Origin: Oharaeibacter diazotrophicus
Lineage (GTDB): Bacteria > Pseudomonadota > Alphaproteobacteria > Rhizobiales > Pleomorphomonadaceae
DNA length: 64,000 nucleotides
Reading direction: 5' to 3'
Assembly (NCBI RefSeq): GCF_004362745.1
Contig: NZ_SNXY01000008.1
Span: forward strand, 1 to 64,000
The stretch's first letter is position 1. Each line of letters begins with the position of its first letter. Below the pieces are notes generated by a model, which had not been told where the DNA came from, made no database searches, and saw only the letters and a program-made list of their open reading frames with translations. A program made the translations under genes and the position numbers. Positions 1-8,912 of this stretch are shown here, one piece after another.

Positions 1-131
1 ATCCCGAAAACCAGGCCCGCGGACACTCCGCCGACCACGTTTCTCCTTCTTCTCTCATCCAACTTGTCAAAGAACGGAAGGCCGAGGCCTTCGAAGCTCG
101 TCAGCGGCTCGCCACCGCTTCGGTGCGCTTC
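1..131 (-). other. 16S rRNA precursor leader (5' part of rrn operon)
   Basis: Read on the minus strand, this stretch lies downstream of four tandem promoters and contains a boxA followed by the GAGAAACGTGG-type sequence that precedes 16S rRNA in rhizobial rrn operons. The mature 16S start lies beyond the left edge. The assignment is by resemblance to alphaproteobacterial rrn leaders; there is no coding sequence. Confidence 0.7.
64..76 (-). promoter_or_regulatory. boxA antitermination element of rrn leader
   Basis: On the minus strand it reads CGTTCTTTGACAA, close to the bacterial boxA consensus TGCTCTTTAACA. It lies about 55 bases downstream of the last rrn promoter. boxA recruits NusB/NusE to keep polymerase from terminating in rRNA genes. 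Confidence 0.65.
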
Positions 132-159
132 ACTTAAGGTATCGACGAAGCGTCGTCAA
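132..159 (-). promoter_or_regulatory. rrn promoter P4 (nearest to 16S)
   Basis: Minus strand: -35 TTGACG (159-154), then 17 bases to a -10 read as TAAGTG (or 16 bases to TTAAGT). Directly upstream is the G-rich GGGGG also seen at the sister promoters. The -10 lacks a T at its last position, as is common in alphaproteobacteria that use CarD. Confidence 0.7.
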
Positions 160-208
160 CCCCCTTCGTGAAGAACCGGCGAAGATTTCGTCGTCGCCGT
201 TGACCGAA

Positions 209-237
209 CTTATAAGAACCGAACCAGACGAGGTCAA
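209..237 (-). promoter_or_regulatory. rrn promoter P3
   Basis: Minus strand: -35 TTGACC (237-232), a 17-base spacer, and -10 TATAAG (214-209). It has the best -10 of the four tandem promoters and shares their spacing, but lacks the GGGG block in front of its -35. Confidence 0.65.
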
Positions 238-326
238 GGTCTTTTTTCATTCGATCGCCGAGATTTTCTTTCGATCATCTCAGCTCGACCCGGCCGTCAC
301 ACTGACGTCACGCATCGGAGGCGGTC

Positions 327-354
327 ACATAAGGGCTTTACGCTAGCGCGTCAA
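327..354 (-). promoter_or_regulatory. rrn promoter P2
   Basis: Minus strand: GGGG followed by -35 TTGACG (354-349) and -10 TTATGT (332-327), followed by GACC. Spacing and flanks are the same as in P1. Confidence 0.7.
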
Positions 355-514
355 CCCCTTTTTGCGACCGCTCTGTACGGCTTCGGCGTCAGGCCGGAAA
401 GAACGGCGGAAACTCCGCCACGTGGTCCCCGCGCATGCCGCGTTTCGCGGCCGGGAACCGTCGCCACGCTCCTGGGAGGCGGCGCCACACCGGCGAACCG
501 GCGTGGGAGCGGTC

Positions 515-542
515 ACTTAAGGGGCGGCGCCCGACCTGTCAA
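515..542 (-). promoter_or_regulatory. rrn promoter P1 (farthest upstream)
   Basis: Minus strand: GGGG plus a perfect -35 TTGACA (542-537) and -10 TTAAGT (520-515), then GACC. Identical layout to P2 and P4. Confidence 0.7.
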
Positions 543-852
543 CCCCGCTCGCACCGGCCGATCGCCTCCGAGCCGCCGTCCCGGCCGGTGCCGGCGGCAG
601 AAAAAATCACCGCGCCCGTGGAACCGAGCGCCACGGCCGGTGTTCTACCGATTGTCGTGCGGGTCGCCGGCGGTCGTTGAAACGCCCCCCACCCGCGGCT
701 TCCGGCCCCGCACGACAACGCTCCCCTCCCCCGTCGCCGATCCCCGCCCACCGCACGAGCGGGCGTGGCGTCTTATCGGATTGACGCCGCCGCGCCCGCC
801 GTCCATGCCCGCGCCGATCCGGCCCTCGCGGGGCCGCGGCGGAGACGTTGCC
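543..852. other. intergenic region, no gene seen
   Basis: A G+C-rich gap between the divergent rrn promoters and the decarboxylase gene. Open frames here lack a ribosome site and resemble nothing; the long plus-strand frame running in from 640 is the untranslated lead-in of the decarboxylase frame. Confidence 0.5.
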
Positions 853-2289
853 ATGGACGAGAAGGACCTGTCCCATTTCGCGGAGCGCGCGGCACGCTGG
901 GGCGCCGACTACCGGGCCGGCCTCGGCGAGCGTCCGGTGCGGCCGCCGCTGGAGCCGGGCGCCGTCGCCCGCCAAGTGGCACCGGTGCCACCGGAGACCG
1001 GCGAGGCGATGGAGACCATCCTCGCCGACTTCGAGCGCGTGATCGTGCCGGGCATGACCCATTGGCAGCACCCGCGCTTCTTCGCCTACTTTCCGGCCAA
1101 TGCCGCGCCGGCTTCGGTCGTCGCCGAGATCCTGGTCGCCGCCATGGGCGCGCAGTGCATGCTGTGGCAGACGTCGCCGGCCGCGACCGAGCTCGAGGTC
1201 GTGGTGACCGACTGGCTGCGGCAGGCGCTCGGCCTGCCGGACGGGTTCTCCGGCGTATTGCAGGATTCCGCCTCCACCGCGACGCTCGCCGCCGTGCTGA
1301 CCATGCGCGAGCGCGCCCTCGGCTTCACCGGCAACCGCACGGGCCTCGCCGACCGGCCGGCGTTACGCGTCTACGCCTCGCGCGAGGTGCACTCGTCCGT
1401 CGACAAGGCGGTGTGGATCGCCGGCATCGGCGAGGACAACCTCGTCAAGCTGCCGTCCGGCGGCCCGTCGCGCGCGGTCGACGCCGCGGCGCTGGAGGCG
1501 GCGATCGTGGCCGACCGCGACGCCGGCCGGCTGCCCGCCGGCATCGTCTCCTGCGTCGGCGGCACCAGCGTCGGCGGCACCGACGACGTCGCGGCGGTGG
1601 CCGACGTCGCGGCCCGCCACGGGCTCTATCTCCACGTCGACGCCGCCTGGGCGGGGTCGGCGATGATCTGCCCGGAGTTCCGGACGTTCTGGACCGGGGT
1701 CGAGCGCGCCGACAGCGTCGTCGTCAACCCGCACAAGTGGCTCGGCGCCCAGTTCGAGTGCTCGGCCCACTTCCTGCGCGATCCGGAGAGCCTGGTGCGC
1801 ACGCTGGCGATCCGGCCGGAATATCTCAAGACCCGCGGCCGCGACGGCGTCGTCAACTTCAGCGAATGGTCCGTGCCGCTCGGCCGGCGCTTCCGCGCGC
1901 TCAAGCTGTGGTTCCTGATCCGCGCCCACGGCCTCGAGGGCCTGAGGTCGATCATCCGCGACCACGTCCGCTGGGCGGCGGCGCTGGCGGACGGGATCGC
2001 CACCGATCCCGCCTTCGAGTTGGTGACGCCGCCGATGCTGTCGCTGTTCTCGTTCCGCTACCGCGCGCCGGCGAACGTCGATCCCGACCGCTTCACCCTC
2101 GACCTCGTCGAGGCGGTCAATCGCGACGGCCGGGTCTACCTGACGCAGACCGCGGTCGACGGCCGCGCCGCGATCCGGTTCCAGGCCGGCGCCTTCGGCA
2201 CCACCGAGGCCGACGTCCTTTCGGTACACGCGGTCGTCGGAGAGGTCGCCGCCCGGCTCGCGGCGGAGATCGCCGCCGGCGGGCGCTGA
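853..2289 (+). CDS. group II PLP-dependent amino acid decarboxylase
   Basis: A 478-residue protein of the aromatic-L-amino-acid/glutamate decarboxylase family, predicted to remove the alpha-carboxylate of an amino acid using pyridoxal phosphate in the cytoplasm. The lysine expected to bind PLP is in the motif VNPHKWLG. Further family signatures are MTHWQHPRFFAYFP near residue 75, a serine-rich DSASTATL segment, and HVDAAWAG, where the aspartate contacts the pyridine nitrogen. The frame is open upstream to 640, but the ATG at 853 follows a purine-rich GGCGGAGA and matches the family N-terminus. The substrate (aromatic amino acid, histidine or aspartate) cannot be decided by eye. It stands alone, with no obvious operon partner. 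Confidence 0.88.
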   Translation: MDEKDLSHFAERAARWGADYRAGLGERPVRPPLEPGAVARQVAPVPPETGEAMETILADFERVIVPGMTHWQHPRFFAYFPANAAPASVVAEILVAAMGAQCMLWQTSPAATELEVVVTDWLRQALGLPDGFSGVLQDSASTATLAAVLTMRERALGFTGNRTGLADRPALRVYASREVHSSVDKAVWIAGIGEDNLVKLPSGGPSRAVDAAALEAAIVADRDAGRLPAGIVSCVGGTSVGGTDDVAAVADVAARHGLYLHVDAAWAGSAMICPEFRTFWTGVERADSVVVNPHKWLGAQFECSAHFLRDPESLVRTLAIRPEYLKTRGRDGVVNFSEWSVPLGRRFRALKLWFLIRAHGLEGLRSIIRDHVRWAAALADGIATDPAFELVTPPMLSLFSFRYRAPANVDPDRFTLDLVEAVNRDGRVYLTQTAVDGRAAIRFQAGAFGTTEADVLSVHAVVGEVAARLAAEIAAGGR

Positions 2290-2363
2290 TCGCACGGCGG
2301 TTCGCAAGGCACCCGACGCCCGCGACGGCCCGGCCGAGGGCCGGCACGCCGCGGGCGCGGTGT

Positions 2364-2585
2364 TCAGACGTGGGGATCGATCTCTCTCGAGTGCATCGGC
2401 GGCTGGTCGTCCAGGAACACCTGTGCGTCCTCCCCCCGAAGTCCGAAGGGATCGAGCAGGTGTCCGAACACGGCCATCACCTCGGCCCTGTAATGCGGCA
2501 CCTCCGGCTCGAAGCGGAAGGTGCTGCGCCGGCGCCAACGCGGCCCGCGCGAACGCGGCCCGAGGCCGGCGAACAGTTTCGACAT
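2364..2585 (-). CDS. small hypothetical protein
   Basis: A 73-residue frame starting with ATG at 2585. The N-terminal third is arginine-rich; the rest has normal protein composition (FRFEPEVPHYRAEVMAV then DDQPPMHSREIDPHV). No family is recognised. It lies alone between the decarboxylase and the GGDEF/EAL gene. The acidic, non-repetitive C-terminal half is unlike a random shadow of a G+C-rich strand, but there is no further support. Confidence 0.35.
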   Translation of the reverse strand: MSKLFAGLGPRSRGPRWRRRSTFRFEPEVPHYRAEVMAVFGHLLDPFGLRGEDAQVFLDDQPPMHSREIDPHV

Positions 2586-2883
2586 CGTACGCTTCCCCGT
2601 CGCTGCCGACCGACGCCCCGACGGCCGGGAGCCCGCCCCCCGGCAGACCCCTCTTCCGTCGTCGCGCCCGTCTCCCGGCCCATGGCCGGCCCGTCCCCGT
2701 GGGTGGCTCTTGCGGACCGGAGACCGTCGCGCCGCGGCAGCGACACTCTAGCGCGGTCCGGGACCCTCCCCACCCCCCATTCGGGTGATGCCGCGTCCGG
2801 GAACGGGAAGCGCGGCGGGCGGGACGATCCGCGATCCGCTTACGGGACGGCAGGTGGCGGCAGGCGGCGGGCCGGCGCGGCGG
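2586..2883. other. intergenic region, no gene seen
   Basis: A roughly 300-base G+C-rich gap downstream of the GGDEF/EAL gene, which is transcribed toward it. No clear terminator hairpin or RNA gene was seen. Confidence 0.4.
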
Positions 2884-5067
2884 TCAGGCGGCGCGGTCGG
2901 CGGACGCGGCGGCGGCGGGGCGGTCGACGTTCGACAGGGCGCGGCGCAGGTCGGCCAGGGGAACCGGCCGGCCGAAGTGGTAGCCCTGCAGCTTCTGGCA
3001 ACCGGCGGCACGCAGCAGGAGGGCGTGGTCGGCCGTCTCGACACCCTCGGCGGTCACCGCCATGGCGAGGGCGTTGGCGATCGCGACGGTGCCGGACACC
3101 AGCGCGGTCGCCTGCGGGTCGGCGCCGACGCGGCCGGCCAGCGACTTGTCGATCTTGATGCGGTCGAAGCCGTAGCGGCGCAGGTAGCCGATGCTCGAAT
3201 AGCCGGTGCCGAAGTCGTCGAGGGTGATCGAGATGCCCTGGCGCTTCAGCGCCGCGATCGCCGCGACGGCGCGGTCGGGATGCTCGATCAGGTAGCCCTC
3301 GGTCACCTCGAGTTCGAGGCGCGACGGCGGGAAGTCGACCTCCGCCAGCACCTCGGCGACGTTGTACTCGAAGTTGGGGTCGCGGAACTGCGCCGGCGAA
3401 ACGTTGACGCTGACGGAGAGGTCGTGGAGGTCGCGCAGGTCCTCGCAGGCGCGCCGCAGCACGAACAGGCCGAGCTGGTGGATCAGGCCCGAGGATTCCG
3501 CGACGGCGATGAACACGTCCGGCCCGAGCTGGCCCTCCTCGCGGCCCGGCCAGCGCACCAGCGCCTCGACCGCGCCGACCCGTCCGGTCGCCGCCTCGAC
3601 GATCGGCTGGTAGTGCACCGCGAACTCGCCGCGGTCGAGACCGCCGCGGATGCCCTCCTCGATGGTCTGGCGCATGTTGCGTTCGTGGTCGAACTCGGCC
3701 TCGAACTGGGCCATGCGGTTGCCGCCCTTGAGCTTGGCCTCGTACATGGCGACGTCGGCGCGGCGGAACAGCTCGGTGCCGTCGCACTCGCCGGGATTGC
3801 CGACGGCGATGCCGATGCTGGCGCCGATCTGGATGCGGCGTTCGCCGATCGTCAGCGGCTGGCCGAGCAGCAACAGCACGTCGGAGGCGAATTCGACCGC
3901 TTCGCGCCGCGCCATCCGGGAGGCGAACACCGCGGCGAACTCGTCGCCGCCGAGACGGGCGAGCATGCCGTCGCCGCGCAGCATGCCGAGGCCGGTCGAG
4001 ACCATGCGGATCAGGACGTCGCCGGTGCCGTGGCCGTAGGTGTCGTTGACGTCCTTGAAGCCGTCGAGGTCGACGAACACGATGACCGCCTGCGCATCCT
4101 CGCCGGGCGGCCGGCTCAGCACCTCCTCGAGGTGCTCGGTCACCGCCCGGCGGTTCGGCAAGCCGGAGAGGCCGTCGGTCAGCGCCGCCCGACGCGCCTT
4201 CTGCTCCTCGCGCGAGAGCCGCTGCAATCCGTAGCCGGCGATCGCCACGAACAGCGCGATCGATACCGTGACCAGGACCAGCGTGTTGCGCACGTGCGGC
4301 CAGGCCGCGTCGGTGGCCTCGCGGCCCGGATTGCGCCGCGCCCAGGTGACGGACGCGACCACTTCGCCGGACGGTCCGCGCAGGGCGAGGCGGTCGCCGC
4401 GGTCGGCGGGCGTGGCGACGCGAAGATCGTCGATCAGGAAGGTGGTGGCGAGCTCGCCGAGCAGGGCGGCGTCGACGTGGCGCACGAACACAAGGGCGCG
4501 CCCGCCGCCGGCGCTCTCGATCTCCCGTTCGGTGCTCGGCCGGATCCGCGCCGCGGCGGCGACGGCGAGACCGTCCGGCATGGCGACGAATGCGGCGCCG
4601 CGCTCGGCGCCGTCGTCGGCGGTCACCGCCGCCCGGCGCGTCGCCATGGCCGCCAGGGTGGTTCCGAGCAGTTCGGCGCCGGCACCGGTGACCGCGCGAC
4701 CGCCGGTGTGGCCCCAGGCGACGCGCCCGGCCTCGTCGACCACGTAGACGGCATCGTAGCCGCCCTCGGGCCCGGCGACGGCGCCCCAGGTGGCGTAGAG
4801 CCAGTCCGTGTCGGGCACGGCGGCGCCGGCATGGTGGACGGCGTCGTCCCAATAGGCGTTGTCGGCGGCGAGATAGGCGAGCTTGTCCTCGGTGGCGGCG
4901 ATGGCAGCGCCGACGGTCTCGAAAGTGCGGCGGGCGTCGATGGCGTCGGCCTGCACCGAGACGGCACCGAGCAGCTGCTCGAGGAAGGCGAGGATGCAGA
5001 GGAAGAACACGACACCGCCGACCAGAACGGTGCCGAACGCCGCCTTCGAGCCGGCCAGTCTAGCCAT
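2884..5067 (-). CDS. membrane-bound GGDEF/EAL cyclic-di-GMP protein
   Basis: A 727-residue sensor enzyme. TM1 is at about residues 7-36, followed by a periplasmic region of about 220 residues resembling CHASE4 (WDDAVHHAG, DTDWLYATWG), and TM2 is near 257-278. The GGDEF domain has an intact RLGGDEF motif near residue 372. The EAL domain has an intact EALVRW near 502 and DDFGTGYSS near 616. With both signature motifs intact it could make or degrade c-di-GMP; which activity dominates cannot be told. The ATG at 5067 is preceded by GGTGGGATGGGCG and starts just before TM1; the frame stays open to 5199, but that stretch looks untranslated. It stands alone. Confidence 0.9.
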   Translation of the reverse strand: MARLAGSKAAFGTVLVGGVVFFLCILAFLEQLLGAVSVQADAIDARRTFETVGAAIAATEDKLAYLAADNAYWDDAVHHAGAAVPDTDWLYATWGAVAGPEGGYDAVYVVDEAGRVAWGHTGGRAVTGAGAELLGTTLAAMATRRAAVTADDGAERGAAFVAMPDGLAVAAAARIRPSTEREIESAGGGRALVFVRHVDAALLGELATTFLIDDLRVATPADRGDRLALRGPSGEVVASVTWARRNPGREATDAAWPHVRNTLVLVTVSIALFVAIAGYGLQRLSREEQKARRAALTDGLSGLPNRRAVTEHLEEVLSRPPGEDAQAVIVFVDLDGFKDVNDTYGHGTGDVLIRMVSTGLGMLRGDGMLARLGGDEFAAVFASRMARREAVEFASDVLLLLGQPLTIGERRIQIGASIGIAVGNPGECDGTELFRRADVAMYEAKLKGGNRMAQFEAEFDHERNMRQTIEEGIRGGLDRGEFAVHYQPIVEAATGRVGAVEALVRWPGREEGQLGPDVFIAVAESSGLIHQLGLFVLRRACEDLRDLHDLSVSVNVSPAQFRDPNFEYNVAEVLAEVDFPPSRLELEVTEGYLIEHPDRAVAAIAALKRQGISITLDDFGTGYSSIGYLRRYGFDRIKIDKSLAGRVGADPQATALVSGTVAIANALAMAVTAEGVETADHALLLRAAGCQKLQGYHFGRPVPLADLRRALSNVDRPAAAASADRAA

Positions 5068-5432
5068 CGCCCATCCCACCCGTCGCGGTCCCCGGCCGGC
5101 CGCGGAACCTCCGCACCGAGAATAGGCGAGGAGCGCCAAGAACAGGTTAACGTTCGACAGGATCAGGCGTGACTCGATATTTGTCGCGAGCACGGGCACA
5201 CCCGCCCCGTCCGGGCGCGCGGCGCGGCCGTTCGCGGCACGGGGCGCGGTCTCCGCCGGGTTCGCAATCGATCATCTGAAAATTCAAATCGTCGAATACA
5301 CGATTCCTTATTGGTGAATCGGATTTTTACATTTCGATTTTAAGGTTTTCCCAACGTACATCCACTATCGTCCCGGCCATAACGAAAGAGACCCGGCCGT
5401 CGGGTCCGATCCCGAGCAGACGGAGTGCGTTG
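5068..5432. promoter_or_regulatory. A+T-rich divergent regulatory region
   Basis: The stretch 5265-5350 is strikingly A+T-rich against its surroundings and separates the GGDEF/EAL gene (minus) from the carrier-protein operon (plus). It contains a small inverted repeat AATCGT-N7-ACGATT at about 5287-5305. No convincing -35/-10 pair was found, so the promoter is placed here by composition only. Confidence 0.4.
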
Positions 5433-5684
5433 ATGACCGTGACCGTGAGAGACCTGATCGCCAAGCACGGCGGACTGTCCGTGTCCGTCGCGAACCTGGC
5501 GGACGACGCCGACCTCTATGCCGCCGGCCTGTCGTCCTTCGCGTCCGTGCAGCTGATGCTGGCGATCGAGGAGACCTTCGACATCGAGTTCCCCGACCGC
5601 ATGCTCAACCGCCGTTCGTTCCAGTCGATCGCGGCGATCTCCGCCTGCGTCGACGAGCTCACCTCCGATCGGAAGGCCGCCTGA
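5433..5684 (+). CDS. acyl carrier protein-like aminoacyl carrier
   Basis: An 83-residue acidic carrier protein. The phosphopantetheine attachment serine is expected at Ser35 in AAGLSSFASVQ, the equivalent of the usual GLDSL. The downstream FDIEFPDRMLNRRSF segment is typical of carrier helix II-III. The ATG at 5433 follows CGGAG; a TTG one codon earlier is possible. The stop is one base from the acyl-CoA dehydrogenase start. Its place in front of an amino acid:carrier-protein ligase suggests it is that enzyme's acceptor rather than the fatty acid synthesis ACP. Confidence 0.85.
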   Translation: MTVTVRDLIAKHGGLSVSVANLADDADLYAAGLSSFASVQLMLAIEETFDIEFPDRMLNRRSFQSIAAISACVDELTSDRKAA

Positions 5685-5685
5685 G

Positions 5686-6867
5686 ATGAACGCCGTCGGA
5701 TACTTCACCAAGAACCGGCTGGCCGAGCGCGCCAAGCGCGTCGCCGCCGTCGCGGCCACCTTCGCCGACGCGGTCGACGCCGAGAACCGCTTCCCGAAGG
5801 AAGCGGTCGAGGCGATGAAGCTCGAGCGGCTGATGGGCGTCATGGTCCCGGTCGAACTCGGCGGCGAGGGCGCCTCCACGGCCGAGATCGCCGACGCCTG
5901 CTCGATCCTCGGCCAGTCCTGCGGTGCGTCGGCGATGATCTTCGCCATGCACCAGATCAAGATGTCGAGCCTCGTCGAGCACGGCGCCGGCTCCGACTGG
6001 CACCGCGCGCTGATGCGGCGCATCTGTGCCGAGCAACTGCTGATGGGCTCTGCCACCACCGAGGCCGGCATCGGCGGCAACATGCGCAACTCGATCTGCG
6101 CGATCGAGGTCGAGGGCGACCGCTTCCGCCTCGAGAAGAACGCCACGGTGATCTCCTACGCCCTCGAGTGCGACGGCATCATGGTCACCTCGCGCGCCCA
6201 CCGCGACGCGCCGTCCGGCGACCAGGTCATGACCGTGGTCATGAAGGACCAGTACACGCTCGAGAAGACCCACACCTGGGACACCCTCGGCATGCGCGGC
6301 ACCCGCTCCGACGGCTTCGTGTTCCGCTCCGAGGGCGCCGCCGAGCAGATCCTGCCGGTGCCCTTCGCCGAGATCGCGGCGCAGTCGATGCTCGCCCACG
6401 CCCACATCCTGTGGGGCGCGCTGTGGTACGGCATCGCCGCCGACGCGGTGAACCGCGCCCACGCCTTCGTGCGCGGCGAGGCGCGCCGCAACCCGGGCGT
6501 CACCCCGCCGGGCGCGGTCCATCTCGCCGAGGCGATGGCCGAGCTGCAGATGGTCAAGTCCGCCCTGCTCGTCGCCATCGACCGCTACGAGGAGGCCAAG
6601 GCCAATCCGGAGATCCTCGGCGCGATCAACTACGCCGTCGACATCAACCTCCTGAAGGTGGCGATCTCCACCAAGATCCTCGAGGTCGTCGACAAGGCGC
6701 TGCTGATCACCGGCATCAACGGCTACAAGAACGGCACCCCGTTCAGCCTCGGCCGTCACCTGCGCGACGCCCATTCCGCCCGGCTCATGATCTCCAACGA
6801 TCGTGTGCTCATGAACACCGCCAGCCTCATCACCGTGATGAAGCAGGACGCCAGCCTCCTGGGGTGA
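5686..6867 (+). CDS. acyl-CoA dehydrogenase family flavoenzyme
   Basis: A 393-residue acyl-CoA dehydrogenase-fold protein: N-terminal helical domain, a beta domain ([19 protein letters not shown]), and a C-terminal helical domain. It probably oxidises a carrier-bound rather than CoA-bound substrate, because it sits between a carrier protein gene and an amino acid:carrier-protein ligase gene. Enzymes of this family oxidise prolyl- or aminoacyl-carrier thioesters in natural-product pathways. Gaps to its neighbours are 1 and 4 bases, so it is one transcriptional unit. The substrate is inferred from context only. Confidence 0.85.
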   Translation: MNAVGYFTKNRLAERAKRVAAVAATFADAVDAENRFPKEAVEAMKLERLMGVMVPVELGGEGASTAEIADACSILGQSCGASAMIFAMHQIKMSSLVEHGAGSDWHRALMRRICAEQLLMGSATTEAGIGGNMRNSICAIEVEGDRFRLEKNATVISYALECDGIMVTSRAHRDAPSGDQVMTVVMKDQYTLEKTHTWDTLGMRGTRSDGFVFRSEGAAEQILPVPFAEIAAQSMLAHAHILWGALWYGIAADAVNRAHAFVRGEARRNPGVTPPGAVHLAEAMAELQMVKSALLVAIDRYEEAKANPEILGAINYAVDINLLKVAISTKILEVVDKALLITGINGYKNGTPFSLGRHLRDAHSARLMISNDRVLMNTASLITVMKQDASLLG

Positions 6868-6871
6868 CCAC

Positions 6872-7786
6872 ATGGACGTGCAAGCCGGACTTCTCGACAA
6901 GCTGTTCGCCGCCGGTCACCTCGTGGAGACCGGCGTCCAGGGCCTCTACGGCCGCTCGGGCGTCTTCGAGGACGTGATCGCCCGCTTCGACGCCCTGATC
7001 ACCCGCCTCGGCGGCTTCCAGGACGCCGAGGTGCTCCGCTTCCCGCCGGCGATGCCGCGCGCCTGGTTCGAGCGCTCGGGCTACCTCAAGAGCTTCCCGA
7101 ACCTCGCCGGCACGGTCCACGCCTTCTGCGGCAACGACCACGACCACGCCGCCCTGCTCGAATGCCTTTCCGCCGGCGAGGACTGGACCGGCCAGCAGCA
7201 GGCGACCGACATCGTGCTGACGCCGGCGGCCTGCTACCCGCTCTATCCGGTGATCGCCCGCCGCGGGCCGCTGCCGGCCGAAGGTGTGCTGTTCGACCTG
7301 CAGTCCTACTGCTTCCGCCGCGAGCCCTCGATGGAGCCGACGCGCCAGCAGTTGTTCCGCATGCGCGAATACGTCCGCGCCGGCACCCCCGAGCAGGTCC
7401 AGGACTTCCGCGAACAGTGGATGGACCTCGGCCAGAAGCTGATCGGCACCATCGGCCTGCCCTTCACCGTCGACGTCGCCAACGACCCCTTCTTCGGCCG
7501 CGCCGGCCGGATGATGAAGGCGACGCAGCGCGAGCAGGCGCTGAAGTTCGAGCTCCTGGTGCCGGTGAACTCCGAGGCGAGCCCGACCGCCTGCCTGTCG
7601 TTCAACTACCACCAGGACCACTTCGGCAAGACCTGGGGCATCGAGACCGCCACCGGCGACGTCGCGCACACCGCCTGCGTCGGCTTCGGCCTCGAGCGCG
7701 TGGCGCTGGCCCTCTTCCGCCACCACGGCCTCGACGTCACGGTCTGGCCGGACCCGGTGCGCGAGGCGCTGTGGGGCGCGGCATGA
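6872..7786 (+). CDS. amino acid:[carrier protein] ligase (SerRS-like)
   Basis: A 304-residue homologue of the atypical seryl-tRNA synthetase catalytic core, lacking a tRNA-binding arm. In Bradyrhizobium such enzymes activate glycine or alanine with ATP and load it on the phosphopantetheine of a carrier protein instead of tRNA. The zinc ligands can be placed at Cys121 ([10 protein letters not shown]), Glu166 (RMREYVR) and Cys269 ([11 protein letters not shown]). The spacing of 45 and 103 residues equals that remembered for the Bradyrhizobium enzyme (Cys131, Glu176, Cys279). [12 protein letters not shown] is the class II motif 3. It overlaps the next gene by ATGA and follows the carrier and dehydrogenase genes. 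The amino acid used is not known. Confidence 0.88.
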   Translation: MDVQAGLLDKLFAAGHLVETGVQGLYGRSGVFEDVIARFDALITRLGGFQDAEVLRFPPAMPRAWFERSGYLKSFPNLAGTVHAFCGNDHDHAALLECLSAGEDWTGQQQATDIVLTPAACYPLYPVIARRGPLPAEGVLFDLQSYCFRREPSMEPTRQQLFRMREYVRAGTPEQVQDFREQWMDLGQKLIGTIGLPFTVDVANDPFFGRAGRMMKATQREQALKFELLVPVNSEASPTACLSFNYHQDHFGKTWGIETATGDVAHTACVGFGLERVALALFRHHGLDVTVWPDPVREALWGAA

Positions 7787-8790
7787 GCGCGCTCCCCGCC
7801 GCCCGCGAAGACACGGCCGCCCCCGCGGCCGTGTTCCCCGCCCTCTCGCCCGACCGCCACCGTCCGCACTCGCTGCACGCGGCCGAACGGTCGTGGCCCG
7901 AGACCAACTGCTCGGTCGACCTCTTCGTCGAGGTGATCGCGGCGCTCGGCCTGCCACCGGAGGCCCTGATGGGCTTCACGGTGACGCAGGACTTCGAGGG
8001 CGACCAGTTCGGCTTCTTCAAGATCCCGACCGAGGACCTCGAGGCGCTCGCCGGCATCCGCCTCGCCGAGCTCGCGATCTTCGACGAGCCGGAGCGTCAC
8101 GTCGCCGAGCAGGTCGCGCGCGGCCGGCTGCCGCTGGTCGAGCTCGACAGCTTCTTCATGCCCGACACCCGCGGCGTCTCCTACCGCAGCGAGCACGGCA
8201 AGACGACGGTCGGCGTCAACCGCATCGACCTTTCCGCCCGCCGCATGGAGTATTTCCACAACGGCGGCTACTTCGCCCTCGACGGCGCCGACTTCGAGGG
8301 CGTCTGGCGCACCGCGGAGCGCTCGGCCGAACAGCCGTTCCTGCCCTATTCGGAATTCCTGAAGTTCGGCCCCGCACCGGACCTCGCCACTCTGCCGGCC
8401 CGCGCCGCCGAGACGCTGTCGCGCCATCTCGCCCGCCGTCCGGCCGACAACCCGGTGCGCGCCTTCCAGGCGCGCTTCGCGGGGCAGGCGGCCGCGCTCT
8501 ACGACCGGCCGGCGTTCTTCCACAAGTACGCCTTCAACACGCTGCGCCAGCTCGGCGCCAACTTCGAGCTGCTCGCCTCGATGCTGGAGTGGCTGGACGC
8601 CGCCGGTTACGGCGAGACCGACGGCGCCGAGACCGACGCCCGCGCGATCGCCGAGACCGCCAAGGTGGTGCAGTTCCAGCTCGCCCGCGCCGTCGCCCGC
8701 CGCAAGGCCGACGCCCTGCCCGGCCAGATGGAACCCGCCGCCGAGGCCTGGGACCGCCTGATGGCCAAGCTCGACCGCCGCTTCGGCTGA
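7783..8790 (+). CDS. DUF1839 family protein
   Basis: A 335-residue protein with the DUF1839 pattern ([52 protein letters not shown]). No biochemical role is established. DUF1839 proteins are regularly encoded beside amino acid:carrier-protein ligases, so it is likely an acceptor or transfer enzyme in the same pathway. The conserved Asp/Ser/His residues in [14 protein letters not shown] could be catalytic, but this is speculation. Its ATG overlaps the stop of the ligase gene (ATGA), implying translational coupling. Confidence 0.8.
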   Translation: MSALPAAREDTAAPAAVFPALSPDRHRPHSLHAAERSWPETNCSVDLFVEVIAALGLPPEALMGFTVTQDFEGDQFGFFKIPTEDLEALAGIRLAELAIFDEPERHVAEQVARGRLPLVELDSFFMPDTRGVSYRSEHGKTTVGVNRIDLSARRMEYFHNGGYFALDGADFEGVWRTAERSAEQPFLPYSEFLKFGPAPDLATLPARAAETLSRHLARRPADNPVRAFQARFAGQAAALYDRPAFFHKYAFNTLRQLGANFELLASMLEWLDAAGYGETDGAETDARAIAETAKVVQFQLARAVARRKADALPGQMEPAAEAWDRLMAKLDRRFG

Positions 8791-8912
8791 CCACCGGTTC
8801 CCGCGACGGCCCGATCCGTCGGGCCGCCGCGTCGGACCGCGGTGGCGCGCCGCCGCGCCCTCGCCCTCCCCGCCCCCGAGACGACCCGCGGTCGCCGCGG
8901 ACGAGGACAGCC

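Noticed and set aside
765-3158. Very long plus-strand frame over the decarboxylase region
   Set aside because: It is arginine/proline-rich out-of-frame reading of a G+C-rich gene; no motif, no conserved start, overlaps the true decarboxylase.
2785-5172. 795-codon plus-strand frame opposite the GGDEF/EAL gene
   Set aside because: The reading mirrors the minus-strand gene's codon structure; the intact GGDEF, EAL and DDFGTG motifs show the minus frame is real.
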